The notes under the pieces: model-generated | Databases searched by the model: none | The model's input: only the letters and a program-made list of their open reading frames with translations | What the model was told of the DNA's origin: nothing | Part shown: piece by piece, positions 1 through 6,564 of the stretch | Numbering within the stretch: the first letter of the stretch is position 1 | Layout: each line of letters begins with the position of its first letter | From: Planctomycetota bacterium | GTDB taxonomy: Bacteria; Planctomycetota; JAJSAM01 | Length of the DNA stretch: 8,458 bases | Assembly (NCBI GenBank): GCA_029932425.1 | Contig: JAOZQC010000114.1 | Span: forward strand, 1-8,458 | Direction of reading: 5' to 3' | Position numbers and translations under genes: made by a program

Positions 1-1
1 C

Positions 2-1294
2 ATGGGACCCGAGGGCTACGCTCTCCCGGACCTCGTGGACGGGGCGCTCCGGTTCCCCTGCCCGGAGTTCCGGTTCTTCGTGAAGGACCACGAAGACCTC
101 GTGGAGGAGAGGGCGCGGGAGGCGTACGGAGAGCGGGCGGACGAGGTCCTCGCGAGGCTCCGGGCCCACCCACCGCGGGAGCCCGACTACACCTCGGTGC
201 TGCTCCACGACACCGGCTGGGCGATCCTGCGCTCGGGCTGGGACCGGGAGGCCCTCTACCTGCTCCTCGACTACGGCTCCAACGAGCCGTGGCACTGCCA
301 TCGCGACGGCCTGGGCTTCAGCATCTTCGGCTACGGGAGACAGCTCGCCACGGACTGCGGCCACGCGGGCAGCTACGAGTGCGAGCGCTCCAAGCGGTGG
401 TACAAGGAGACGATCTCGCACAACCTCGTCATGATCGACGGGATGAGCCAGCGGAAGGTGACGGACGGGCGCTGCGACCGCTTCGTCACCGCTCGGACCT
501 GCGACTTCATCGACGCCGAGCACGACGGCTACCGGTACCTGGGAGCGTATTGCCGGCGGAAGATCACCTTCGTCAAGCCCACGTACTTCATCGTCACCGA
601 CAACGTGACCGAGAAGATGTGCCAGACGACCGGCTTCCACGAGTGCGAGTGGCTGTGCCACTTCGCCCCGGGGGAGCTGACCATCAACGAGGAGAGCGGG
701 ACCGTTCACACGAACCACCCGGACGCGAACCTCCTCCTCGTCCCCGCGCGGCCCGAGAGCCTCGCGGTCCGGCAAGACAGGGGGTGGACGGTGACCGTGG
801 AGGGGGAGGCGGACGACGCGCCCTACATCGGCTACGGTCGTGAGGGCGACCCGCCGGTGGACTACGAGGTCGTGCTGTTTCCCTACCGGGGAGAGGCGGT
901 CCCGCGGGTCTCGGTGGAGCCGCTCCGGACGGCGGAGGGCGCCAAGGGGCTCCGGGTTGTAACGCCTGCGGGGACCGACTTCTACCTGGAGGCCCTGAAG
1001 GGCGACACCTACCTCGACCTCGACGCGAAGACGAGGCTCCGGGAGTATGGGGAGTTCCGCTTCGACGGCGAGATGGCCCTGGTCCGGGAGCAGGGCGGGA
1101 AGGTCCGCTTGATGCTCCTCGTCGGCGGGACGACCCTCGCGAGGCGCGGGAACGAGCTGGCGCGGTGCACCGGCGAGCTCTCCTGGGCCGAGGTGGTCTT
1201 CACCGACGGCGGCGCCTCGGTGACCGGAGAGTTCTCGGGCCGGCTCGCGGTGGCGCTCCCCGGCGGTGGGTTGCTCGAGACCCGGGGCAGGTGA
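2..1294 (+). CDS. Heparinase II/III-like polysaccharide lyase, C-terminal part (5' end outside window)
   Basis: This reading frame is open from the window edge to a TGA and gives 430 residues. It matches the C-terminal half of heparinase II/III and alginate-lyase type enzymes, which cleave uronic-acid polysaccharides by beta-elimination. The hallmark block is WHCHRDGLGF (residues 97-106), equivalent to the family's HxHxD segment, followed by a small-residue run and Tyr125. SHNLVMIDG (139-147) corresponds to the conserved HN-DG motif, and YFIVTDNV (195-202) to the conserved beta-strand. The rest is beta-sandwich-like. Family members carry an N-terminal alpha/alpha toroid of several hundred residues, which is missing here, so the ATG at position 2 is probably internal. 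Cysteines are frequent (for example 99, 119, 127, 158, 167, 184, 207, 215, 219). It overlaps the start of the next gene. The fold is fairly sure; the substrate cannot be read from the sequence. Confidence 0.82.
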   Translation: MGPEGYALPDLVDGALRFPCPEFRFFVKDHEDLVEERAREAYGERADEVLARLRAHPPREPDYTSVLLHDTGWAILRSGWDREALYLLLDYGSNEPWHCHRDGLGFSIFGYGRQLATDCGHAGSYECERSKRWYKETISHNLVMIDGMSQRKVTDGRCDRFVTARTCDFIDAEHDGYRYLGAYCRRKITFVKPTYFIVTDNVTEKMCQTTGFHECEWLCHFAPGELTINEESGTVHTNHPDANLLLVPARPESLAVRQDRGWTVTVEGEADDAPYIGYGREGDPPVDYEVVLFPYRGEAVPRVSVEPLRTAEGAKGLRVVTPAGTDFYLEALKGDTYLDLDAKTRLREYGEFRFDGEMALVREQGGKVRLMLLVGGTTLARRGNELARCTGELSWAEVVFTDGGASVTGEFSGRLAVALPGGGLLETRGR

Positions 1295-1980
1295 ACGGCG
1301 TGGGCGCCGTGCCTGAGGCTCGGGAACCGGACCCGACGTTGAGGCTGACGATCCTCTACGACAACACGAGCCTCCGGAGCGACCTCCAGGCGGACTGGGG
1401 CTTCTCCCTGATGGTGGAGGCGAAGGGCGCTCCGCGGATCCTCTTCGACACGGGCGGCAGCGGGAGGATCCTCCTGGAGAACATGGAGCGCTTGGGCTTC
1501 GCCCCCACGGACGTCGCCGAGGTCTTCATCTCCCACGCCCACTACGACCACACGGGCGGCCTCTCGGCGGTCCTGGACGCCAACCCGGAGATCGAGGTCT
1601 TCGCGCCCCCCTCCTTCCGCGGTGTCCGGCGGGCACGGAGCTGCACGCACCTCTCGGAGCCGACGGAGATCCACCCGGGCGTCCTCGCGAGCGGCGAGCT
1701 GGCGGGCATCGAGCAGTTCCTGGCGGTCCGAACCGGCCGCGGAGTCGCGATGATCACGGGCTGCTCCCACCCGCCGATGGCCGACATGATGGAAGTCGCC
1801 GAGGGGTTCGGCCGGGTGTTCGCCGTCGTCGGAGGGCTACACGGCTTCGCGGAGTACGAGCTCTTCGAGGATCTCGAGCTGGTCTGCCCGACCCACTGCA
1901 CGAGACACGTCGCGGAGATCGCGGCGAGGTTCCCCGATCGCTACCTGCCCGGCGGCATCGGCCGGCGGATCGACATGTAG
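1291..1980 (+). CDS. MBL-fold metallo-hydrolase, COG1237-like
   Basis: A 229-residue protein with the metallo-beta-lactamase fold. SHAHYDHTGG (81-90) is the HxHxDH metal-binding motif and LFDTGG (51-56) the preceding conserved strand. Further His ligand candidates are in GCSHPP (His160), GGLHGF (His184) and PTHCTRH (His202). This pattern, including the N-terminal LYDNTS and the ITGCSHP block, fits COG1237, proteins often labelled dihydropterin ribofuranosyl-aminobenzene-phosphate synthase-like. The biochemical role of most members is unproven, and this one is on the short side for the family. No signal peptide is seen, so it is probably cytoplasmic. The start chosen is GTG at 1291, whose last two bases open the TGA of the lyase gene (GTGA overlap), implying translational coupling. 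GTGs at 1300 and 1309 are alternatives. The frame is open upstream to 1165, but that part lies inside the lyase gene. Fold sure, substrate unknown. Confidence 0.87.
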   Translation: MNGVGAVPEAREPDPTLRLTILYDNTSLRSDLQADWGFSLMVEAKGAPRILFDTGGSGRILLENMERLGFAPTDVAEVFISHAHYDHTGGLSAVLDANPEIEVFAPPSFRGVRRARSCTHLSEPTEIHPGVLASGELAGIEQFLAVRTGRGVAMITGCSHPPMADMMEVAEGFGRVFAVVGGLHGFAEYELFEDLELVCPTHCTRHVAEIAARFPDRYLPGGIGRRIDM

Positions 1981-2122
1981 AACGAGCGGACGAGCGACGG
2001 ACCGGGAACCAAGCTCCCCCGCCCCGTTGCTCGGGGAAGAACCGAGCGAGGTCACACCGGCGCTCCTCCCCCGTCTCAGCCACAGACGGAGCAGCACCGG
2101 CTCCATCTCACGAGTCGTGGCC
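1981..2122. other. Convergent intergenic gap
   Basis: Non-coding stretch between the stop codons of the MBL gene (+ strand) and the GHL10 gene (- strand). It contains two short perfect stems: CCCCG/CGGGG at 2022-2036 and CCGTCT/AGACGG at 2071-2089. No T-run follows either stem on either strand. No convincing small ORF or RNA gene is seen. Confidence 0.5.
2071..2089 (-). terminator. Candidate hairpin terminator between convergent genes
   Basis: A perfect 6-bp stem (CCGTCT/AGACGG) with a 7-base loop, 34 bases after the stop of the GHL10 gene on the - strand. The location suits a terminator and the stem can form on either strand, so it could act in both directions. The lack of a T-run keeps confidence low. 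Confidence 0.22.
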
Positions 2123-3208
2123 TCACCGACTCAGCACGTCCAGGAAGTCGCCCTTCAACGTGGCGCCGGAGAAGAAGACGACCCCGCGTGCGCCCTCCTC
2201 CCGCGAGATCTCCACCTGTCTGCCCACGCCTTCCGGCGTGTTCCGGTTGTGGGACGAGCGGACGGCGATCCCGGGACAGACGGGGCACTTCCCGCCCGCC
2301 GCGTCCAGGGCCTGCCTCGTGTACCGCCGGAAGACCTCATGGTTGTTCGTGTAGATCATCGGGCAGACGAGATCCACGATTCCCTCCTCGATCCACCTCC
2401 GCCAGTCCTGTCCCACGAGGAGTCGCGACGATTCGCCATCCGGGAAGACGGCGGCCGACAGCGGGATGTCCCTCCCCGACCTTCCGATGAGGTCCTTGAT
2501 CCCCCTCACGAGCGCCGTCACGTGGGTCGCGTTCCAGCGCATCCACTCGCACCAGAGGACGCTTCCGCAGTTGCGCCACCGGAGCTCCAGGGGCCCCCGC
2601 CCGTACTCCGCCTTGAACGCCTCGCGCGTGGCGCGGTCGTAGCTGAAGCCCAGCCCCGTCTCGAACCGGATGCCGTCGAGCTGAATCCCGTCGATGTCGT
2701 ACTTCAGGGCGCCGGCGACCTTCCCCACGATGAAGTCCCGGACCTCCGCGACCGCGAAGTTCAGCCGCGGCGGGCTCTCCTTCCAGTTCCGGACGAGCCA
2801 CTCCGGGTGCCTCTCCACCTCCTCCTCCCACCCGGGGTAGACGTGGCCCGGACAGATGCAGGGGTGGACCCGCATGCTCCGGGCATGAGCCTCCTCGAGC
2901 AGAACGGCCAGGAAGTCCCAGTCCAGCGCGTGCTGGTCGGGCAGGGCGCCGAAGCAGAAGAGGTCCGTGACACCCGCCGCCGCGTACCCGTCCAGCGCCT
3001 CCCTCATCTGGAGTGCGGCCTCCTCCTTCTCGGAGGAGTAGTAGCTCGAGGAGATCCAGACGCCCCGGACCTCCTCCGCGCGGCTCGGTTCCCGGGGTGC
3101 ATCGAACGACGCCCGGTCGGCGGGAGGCACCTCTCCGCCCCCGGTCGTCTCGCAGCCCGTCCACGCGATGACGACGAGCAACAGTCCCATCAGCCTTGCC
3201 CAGTTCAT
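2123..3208 (-). CDS. GHL10 (DUF187/YngK-type) glycoside hydrolase-like putative lipoprotein
   Basis: A 361-residue TIM-barrel glycosidase-like protein. VRGVWISS (48-54 and following) is the typical first strand, YDIDGIQLDGIR (170-181) matches the family's D-x-D-G-I-x-x-D-x-I-R motif with Asp178 as likely catalytic residue, and VCPMIYTNN (281-289) is the conserved PMxY strand. Relatives such as DigH act on peptidoglycan glycan strands; the substrate here is unknown. The N-terminus has a hydrophobic stretch (residues 7-18) ending in WTGC19, then a Gly/Pro/acidic linker, which suggests a lipoprotein. Trp at lipobox -3 is not canonical, so the lipidation call is tentative. The start at 3208 is preferred over the upstream ATG at 3217 because GAAGAGG lies 9 bases before it but abuts the 3217 ATG directly. 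The stop of transglutaminase-like gene B (3225) lies next to this ribosome-binding site, so the genes are probably co-translated. The barrel seems nearly complete. Confidence 0.83.
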   Translation of the reverse strand: MNWARLMGLLLVVIAWTGCETTGGGEVPPADRASFDAPREPSRAEEVRGVWISSSYYSSEKEEAALQMREALDGYAAAGVTDLFCFGALPDQHALDWDFLAVLLEEAHARSMRVHPCICPGHVYPGWEEEVERHPEWLVRNWKESPPRLNFAVAEVRDFIVGKVAGALKYDIDGIQLDGIRFETGLGFSYDRATREAFKAEYGRGPLELRWRNCGSVLWCEWMRWNATHVTALVRGIKDLIGRSGRDIPLSAAVFPDGESSRLLVGQDWRRWIEEGIVDLVCPMIYTNNHEVFRRYTRQALDAAGGKCPVCPGIAVRSSHNRNTPEGVGRQVEISREEGARGVVFFSGATLKGDFLDVLSR

Positions 3209-3217
3209 GACCAGCAT

Positions 3218-3224
3218 CCTCTTC
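3218..3224 (-). promoter_or_regulatory. Ribosome-binding site of the GHL10 gene
   Basis: On the - strand GAAGAGG directly follows the TGA of the upstream gene. It is 9 bases from the ATG at 3208 and touches the ATG at 3217, which favours the shorter start. Its position suggests re-initiation by ribosomes finishing gene B. Confidence 0.5.
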
Positions 3225-4411
3225 TCATCGGGCGTACTCGAACATCCCGACCAGATCCCACTTCTGGTCGGTGATCACACGCCACTTCTTCTGCGGCCGC
3301 GCGTTCTTGCCGGGCCGGTAGGGGGGGACGTACGGCTCGACCGGGTCGGGGTAGATCATCACGTGGACGTGCTGCTCCCGGCCTCGTTCACCCGGGCCGC
3401 TTCCGAACTCGAGGACGTTGTAGCCGTTCTGCTCGAGGTCGCTCTTGTCGATCTCGAACTCGAAGTAGAGGACGGGCATCATGGCCGTGGCCTCGAACTC
3501 CCTGACGAGCTTCCACTTTTCGAAATCCTCGAGCCGGTAGGGCTTCCCGTTCACCTTCAGAGTCCACTCCGCGTCCCTGGTCGTGTACACGGGCGGTATC
3601 GCGAACGTCTGCGTCTCGCCACCCATGAGGTGGAGGGGCGGGCGTAGAACTCCATGAGCGAACACGGCATGAGGGCGGCCGTCGCCCGGGTGTCGGTCGT
3701 CCTCCCCTTCCGGTTCTCCACGAATCGCCACCTGCCGCCGAGGAGCACTTCGGCGACGGAGTGCGTGTTCATGTTGACCGTACGGGCGTGGAGCCCCATC
3801 GTATGCATGATCGCCGCGAACGCGTTGGCCCTCCCGACACAGAAGGAGGGATGGAAGATCAGGTCCACGGGGTGCTTCGACTCGTAGACGGGGCCGTTCC
3901 GGTTCACCTCCCGCGCCCACTCGGCGACGAGCCTCACCTTCTCCTCGAGCGGGGTGTCCCCGGTGACGCCGTTCTCGGCGAAGATCCGGTCCCTCACGGC
4001 GACGAGGGCGTCCCAGTCCCGCTGGTGGGCGGTCTTGCCGTCCTTCCGGTAGTTCTCGCCTCCGCTTCCGGGGAACCTCGCACTGGGCGGCAGGGAGGCC
4101 ATGGAGACGTTGGCGCCGGTCGGGGTCTCGTCGATCCCGGGCGAGTCCCTCGTCACGAGGGGGGGCGAGGGGAGCCGTGCCGCCATGTCGATCTGGCGGT
4201 TGACGAACAAGCCCGCACCGTCGGGCAGGGTTTCGTCGAATCGCGTGTAGTGGAACGAGATGTCCCGGTTCACGCTCCAGTTCCAAGGCCCCGCGACGTC
4301 GTTGACGGTCACCGAGATGGGCCGCCAGGCTCCCTCCTCGGCCGTGGACGTCGAGAGAAGACTGGCGGCGGCGAGAGAGAGAAGGAACAGGAGTGTGCGG
4401 AGTCGCTTCAT
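3225..4411 (-). CDS. Exported transglutaminase-like protein B (single-base frame disruption)
   Basis: Begins with ATG at 4411 and a clear signal peptide (KRLR, then a Leu/Ala-rich core to about residue 24). The transglutaminase-like core has Cys191 in PSFCVGRANAF, His217 in NTHSVAEVLLGGRW, and FVEN (230-233) where relatives have Asp; Glu232 takes that place. These enzymes act on thiol-ester/amide bonds of proteins or peptides. After Pro259 the frame hits non-homologous residues and a stop at 3557, while the -1 frame continues cleanly as PLHLMGGETQTFAIPPVY and runs to a TGA at 3225-3227. The break maps to a run of four C on the - strand (3635-3638); one more C would restore a protein of about 395 residues. 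The C-terminal portion (WTLKVNGKPYRL, YNVLEFG) looks like a beta-sandwich domain. A recent indel or a homopolymer sequencing error both fit. AGGGACC lies upstream of the start, and the ATG overlaps the stop of gene A (ATGA). Confidence 0.74.
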
Positions 4412-5716
4412 GTTGGGTCCCTGCCCGCCGTCGTCGGACTCCCCGAAGCGGTCGCCTCGACCATGATATCGAAACGGTGCCGCAGGGACAACTGCGGCGC
4501 GCAGTACGTCCAGATGAAGGACAAGGACGTCATCGGGGTCCTCAACGCGAAGGACTGCTGGCAGCGAGAGGACGTCCATCGGCCCAGGGCGTGCTCCGCC
4601 GCGGAGGCCCGGAAGGTCTCCTCGTCTTTTCCCAGGTAGACGAAGAAGGTGGTGAGATCCCGAGCCGCAGCGGAGAACCCGCTCCATCGCCTGCGGGAAC
4701 CGGTCCGGGTCGAAGTGGAGGACCCGGTGCGTGTCCGGGGGCACCTCGACCCCGTCGGGCGGCGGCTTGCGTTCCCGCTTCGGCGCGTTCCCCTCGCCGG
4801 ACCTCCGCTTCCCCTTCTTTGGGTAGCGGAGCCACCAAAACCCCTCGGGGATCGGCCCCTCGCCGAACTCCACCTCGGCCTCCTCACCCGGTCTCACTTC
4901 CACGACCCTCCATCGGCTCACCGAGCCTCCGTTCGCCACCGTGAAGGGGTATTCGCCCGGGCCGAACTCGACCCGGACCCGGCCTTCCGCGTCGGCCTCC
5001 CGCTTGGAGAACGGGCGCAGGGAACCGTAGTTGAAGACGCAGAAGTAGACCTCCGCGCCCGGCTCGACGGACATGTCGACCCGGCCCGTCTCGGCGTAGA
5101 CGGAGGTCGAGTTGACGAGGGCCGAGCGCGGGAACACGCGGTGGAGCCCCTCCCGGTCCTCGGGTACGCCGTGAATCCGCAAGAGGACGAGAGGCGTCCG
5201 CCGTGCGGGCACGCTGAATCGGGCCGAGTCGAGGGTGTCGGCGGGCCCGCAGGCGCCGAGGTAGTGCCAGACGCCGTCGCACCAGACCTCGACCCAGGCG
5301 TGGCTACTGTCGCACGTGGACCGGAGCGGCGTGGAGCACGCCTGCGCGGGCAGGACGTATTGCAGGAACAGGTCGTCGTCCACCTTGCCAGACCAGGGCA
5401 GCAGGTCGCGCGTCCGGAAGGCATACTCCAGGTGCTCCCCGAGGGCGCCGGAGGAGGCGACGGCCAGGTCGCTCGGGGCCGTCTGCGCGACGAGGAAGCA
5501 GGCGGCCTCCCTCCGCTCGTGCGGCGCGCCCCGGAGGAATCCCTCGATCTCGGGGGTGTTCTCCCCGGCCAGGTCGAGGGACTTCTCGACCTCTTCCCGG
5601 TACCTCTCCGGGACGACCGCCGCGAGGCCTTCCTCGCCTCCGGCCGCACCTCCCGCGACCGCACCGAGCAGAAGGCCACCGAGGACGAGCAGAGCACCGC
5701 CAGGCCGAACTCTCAC
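4408..5716 (-). CDS. Exported transglutaminase-like protein A, degenerate active site (frame disruption)
   Basis: The GTG at 5716 is chosen because GGGAGG sits 7 bases upstream and the protein then starts with a signal peptide (MRVR, then a Leu/Gly/Ala core to about residue 25). Residues 35-125 are a helical N-terminal part (VPERYREEVEKSLDLAGENTPE). SSHAWVEVWCDGVWHYLGAC (137-156) matches the His-containing strand of secreted transglutaminase-like proteins. Residues 213-265 are a carboxypeptidase-regulatory-like beta domain (VYFCVFNYGSL and following). A basic, Pro-rich linker (about 300-322) follows. The expected block with the nucleophilic Cys between YVLP and QACSTP (119-130) is absent. After Leu348 coding appears to move by one base near 4672 into AAARDLTTFFVYLGKDEE, ending at a TGA that overlaps the ATG of gene B, for about 435 residues in all. 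Without that shift the frame continues into gene B as far as 3557, giving a 719-residue chimera. Possibly a decaying gene or a non-enzymatic binding protein. Confidence 0.68.
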
Positions 5717-5723
5717 CACCGCA

Positions 5724-5729
5724 CCTCCC
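5724..5729 (-). promoter_or_regulatory. Ribosome-binding site deciding the GTG start of gene A
   Basis: GGGAGG on the - strand lies 4 bases before the GTG at 5719 and 7 bases before the one at 5716; the second spacing is the more usual. The frame is open far upstream, but that stretch is antisense-phase shadow of the permease gene, so this site fixes the start. Confidence 0.5.
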
Positions 5730-5811
5730 GTTCCGGGACGAAGGCCCGTGCAGGGGCCATCGGCGTCAGGCTGCCGCACGAGCCTGGAACCCGGACCTTC
5801 CTCCCGAGCCG

Positions 5812-6564
5812 CTACCTCCGGGAGCGCCCGTGGAGCAGGCGGGCAAGCGCGAAGAAGCCCGCCGTGAAGGCGACGAGGGCCGCGAGGTCGAGCCACGGGG
5901 GGAAGTAGGGCGGCTCGCCGAACGCGGCGCGGACCAGGTCCGCGCAGTAGGAGAGCGGCGAGAGCGGTGCCGCCCATCGCCCCCAGGCGGGCATCTCGCC
6001 GATGGGGACGAAGATCCCGCTGATGAAGATGAGGGGCAGGCGCACCAGCGCCGAAAGCATCATGACCTGGGAGGGGGAGGTCGTTGCCGGCGCCGCCAGG
6101 AGCACGCCGAGGGCGGCGAAAGCCAGCGCGCCGAGGCCGACGCCGGCGACGAGGAGAGGGACCGCGGTCACGGAGGCGTCGGTCGCGCACAGGCCGAGGG
6201 CGAGCGGCAGGAGGGAGAAGGCGAGGCCGAACACCGTCCCGGCGAGGACGTCGCCGGCGAGGATCGCCTCGAGGGACGCGGGGGTCGTGACGAGCCGCTC
6301 GTAGGTCCTCGCGCTCCGCTCCCACGGCGTGACCAGGGGGCCGATGGCGGAGGCCGTGAAGAAGAGGGCCATCGACAGCATCCCGGGCACCATGTGGTCC
6401 GGCGGGATCGGACGCCCCAGGGCGAACGACAGGAAGAAACATACCGGGAACACCACGCCGAAGATCAGCACCGGCGCCTTGAGGTAGTAGATCAGGGCGT
6501 CCTTCTTCGCCACCGCGAGGATCGCGTTGAGCTGGAGGCGGAGTGGACCGTCAGCGGCGGCCAT
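5812..6564 (-). CDS. ABC-2 type transporter permease
   Basis: A 250-residue integral membrane protein with about six predicted helices (roughly 30-49, 58-79, 100-126, 133-158, 168-188 and 224-244). The cytoplasmic N-terminus and the loop WERSARTYERLVTTPAS (81-97) match the ErxxGTxExLxxTP-type coupling segment of ABC-2 permeases. IFISGIFVPIGEMPAW (179-194) and APLSPLSYCADLVRAA (199-214) are the conserved C-terminal half. Such permeases pair with an ABC ATPase to export lipids, polysaccharides, drugs or other hydrophobic compounds; the cargo here is unknown. The ATG at 6564 follows GGGGGAGGG with about 4 bases between. It overlaps the end of the ATPase gene by 14 bases, so the two are translationally coupled and very likely one complex. 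A single permease gene suggests a homodimer. Confidence 0.9.
   Translation of the reverse strand: MAAADGPLRLQLNAILAVAKKDALIYYLKAPVLIFGVVFPVCFFLSFALGRPIPPDHMVPGMLSMALFFTASAIGPLVTPWERSARTYERLVTTPASLEAILAGDVLAGTVFGLAFSLLPLALGLCATDASVTAVPLLVAGVGLGALAFAALGVLLAAPATTSPSQVMMLSALVRLPLIFISGIFVPIGEMPAWGRWAAPLSPLSYCADLVRAAFGEPPYFPPWLDLAALVAFTAGFFALARLLHGRSRR

Noticed and set aside
289..843. 184-codon + strand frame inside the lyase gene
   Set aside because: It overlaps the conserved heparinase core in another frame and is Arg/His/Pro-rich shadow sequence.
2022..2036. CCCCG/CGGGG hairpin after the MBL gene as a terminator
   Set aside because: Very short stem, no T-run, and composition alone explains it.
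2027..3274. Long + strand open frame (about 415 codons) opposite the GHL10 gene
   Set aside because: Its translation is Arg/Pro/Ala/His-rich low-quality sequence without domains, and the opposite strand encodes a clear TIM-barrel protein with catalytic motifs.
3635..3638. Programmed -1 frameshift in gene B
   Set aside because: The short C-run does not form an X-XXY-YYZ heptamer in the right phase, and I saw no convincing downstream stimulatory structure.
4672..4675. Programmed +1 frameshift in gene A
   Set aside because: No recognised slippery sequence, rare codon or stop codon is positioned there. A random indel or sequencing error is simpler, especially with a second disruption nearby.
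5743..5758. GGCCC/GGGCC inverted repeat between the permease and gene A as a terminator
   Set aside because: Only a 5-bp stem without a T-run, within a 95-base gap between same-strand genes; such stems are expected by chance at this GC content.
4649..5908. Long + strand open frame (about 419 codons) opposite gene A and the permease end
   Set aside because: It spans two - strand genes and their intergenic gap, has no recognisable motif, and is a typical antisense shadow in high-GC DNA.
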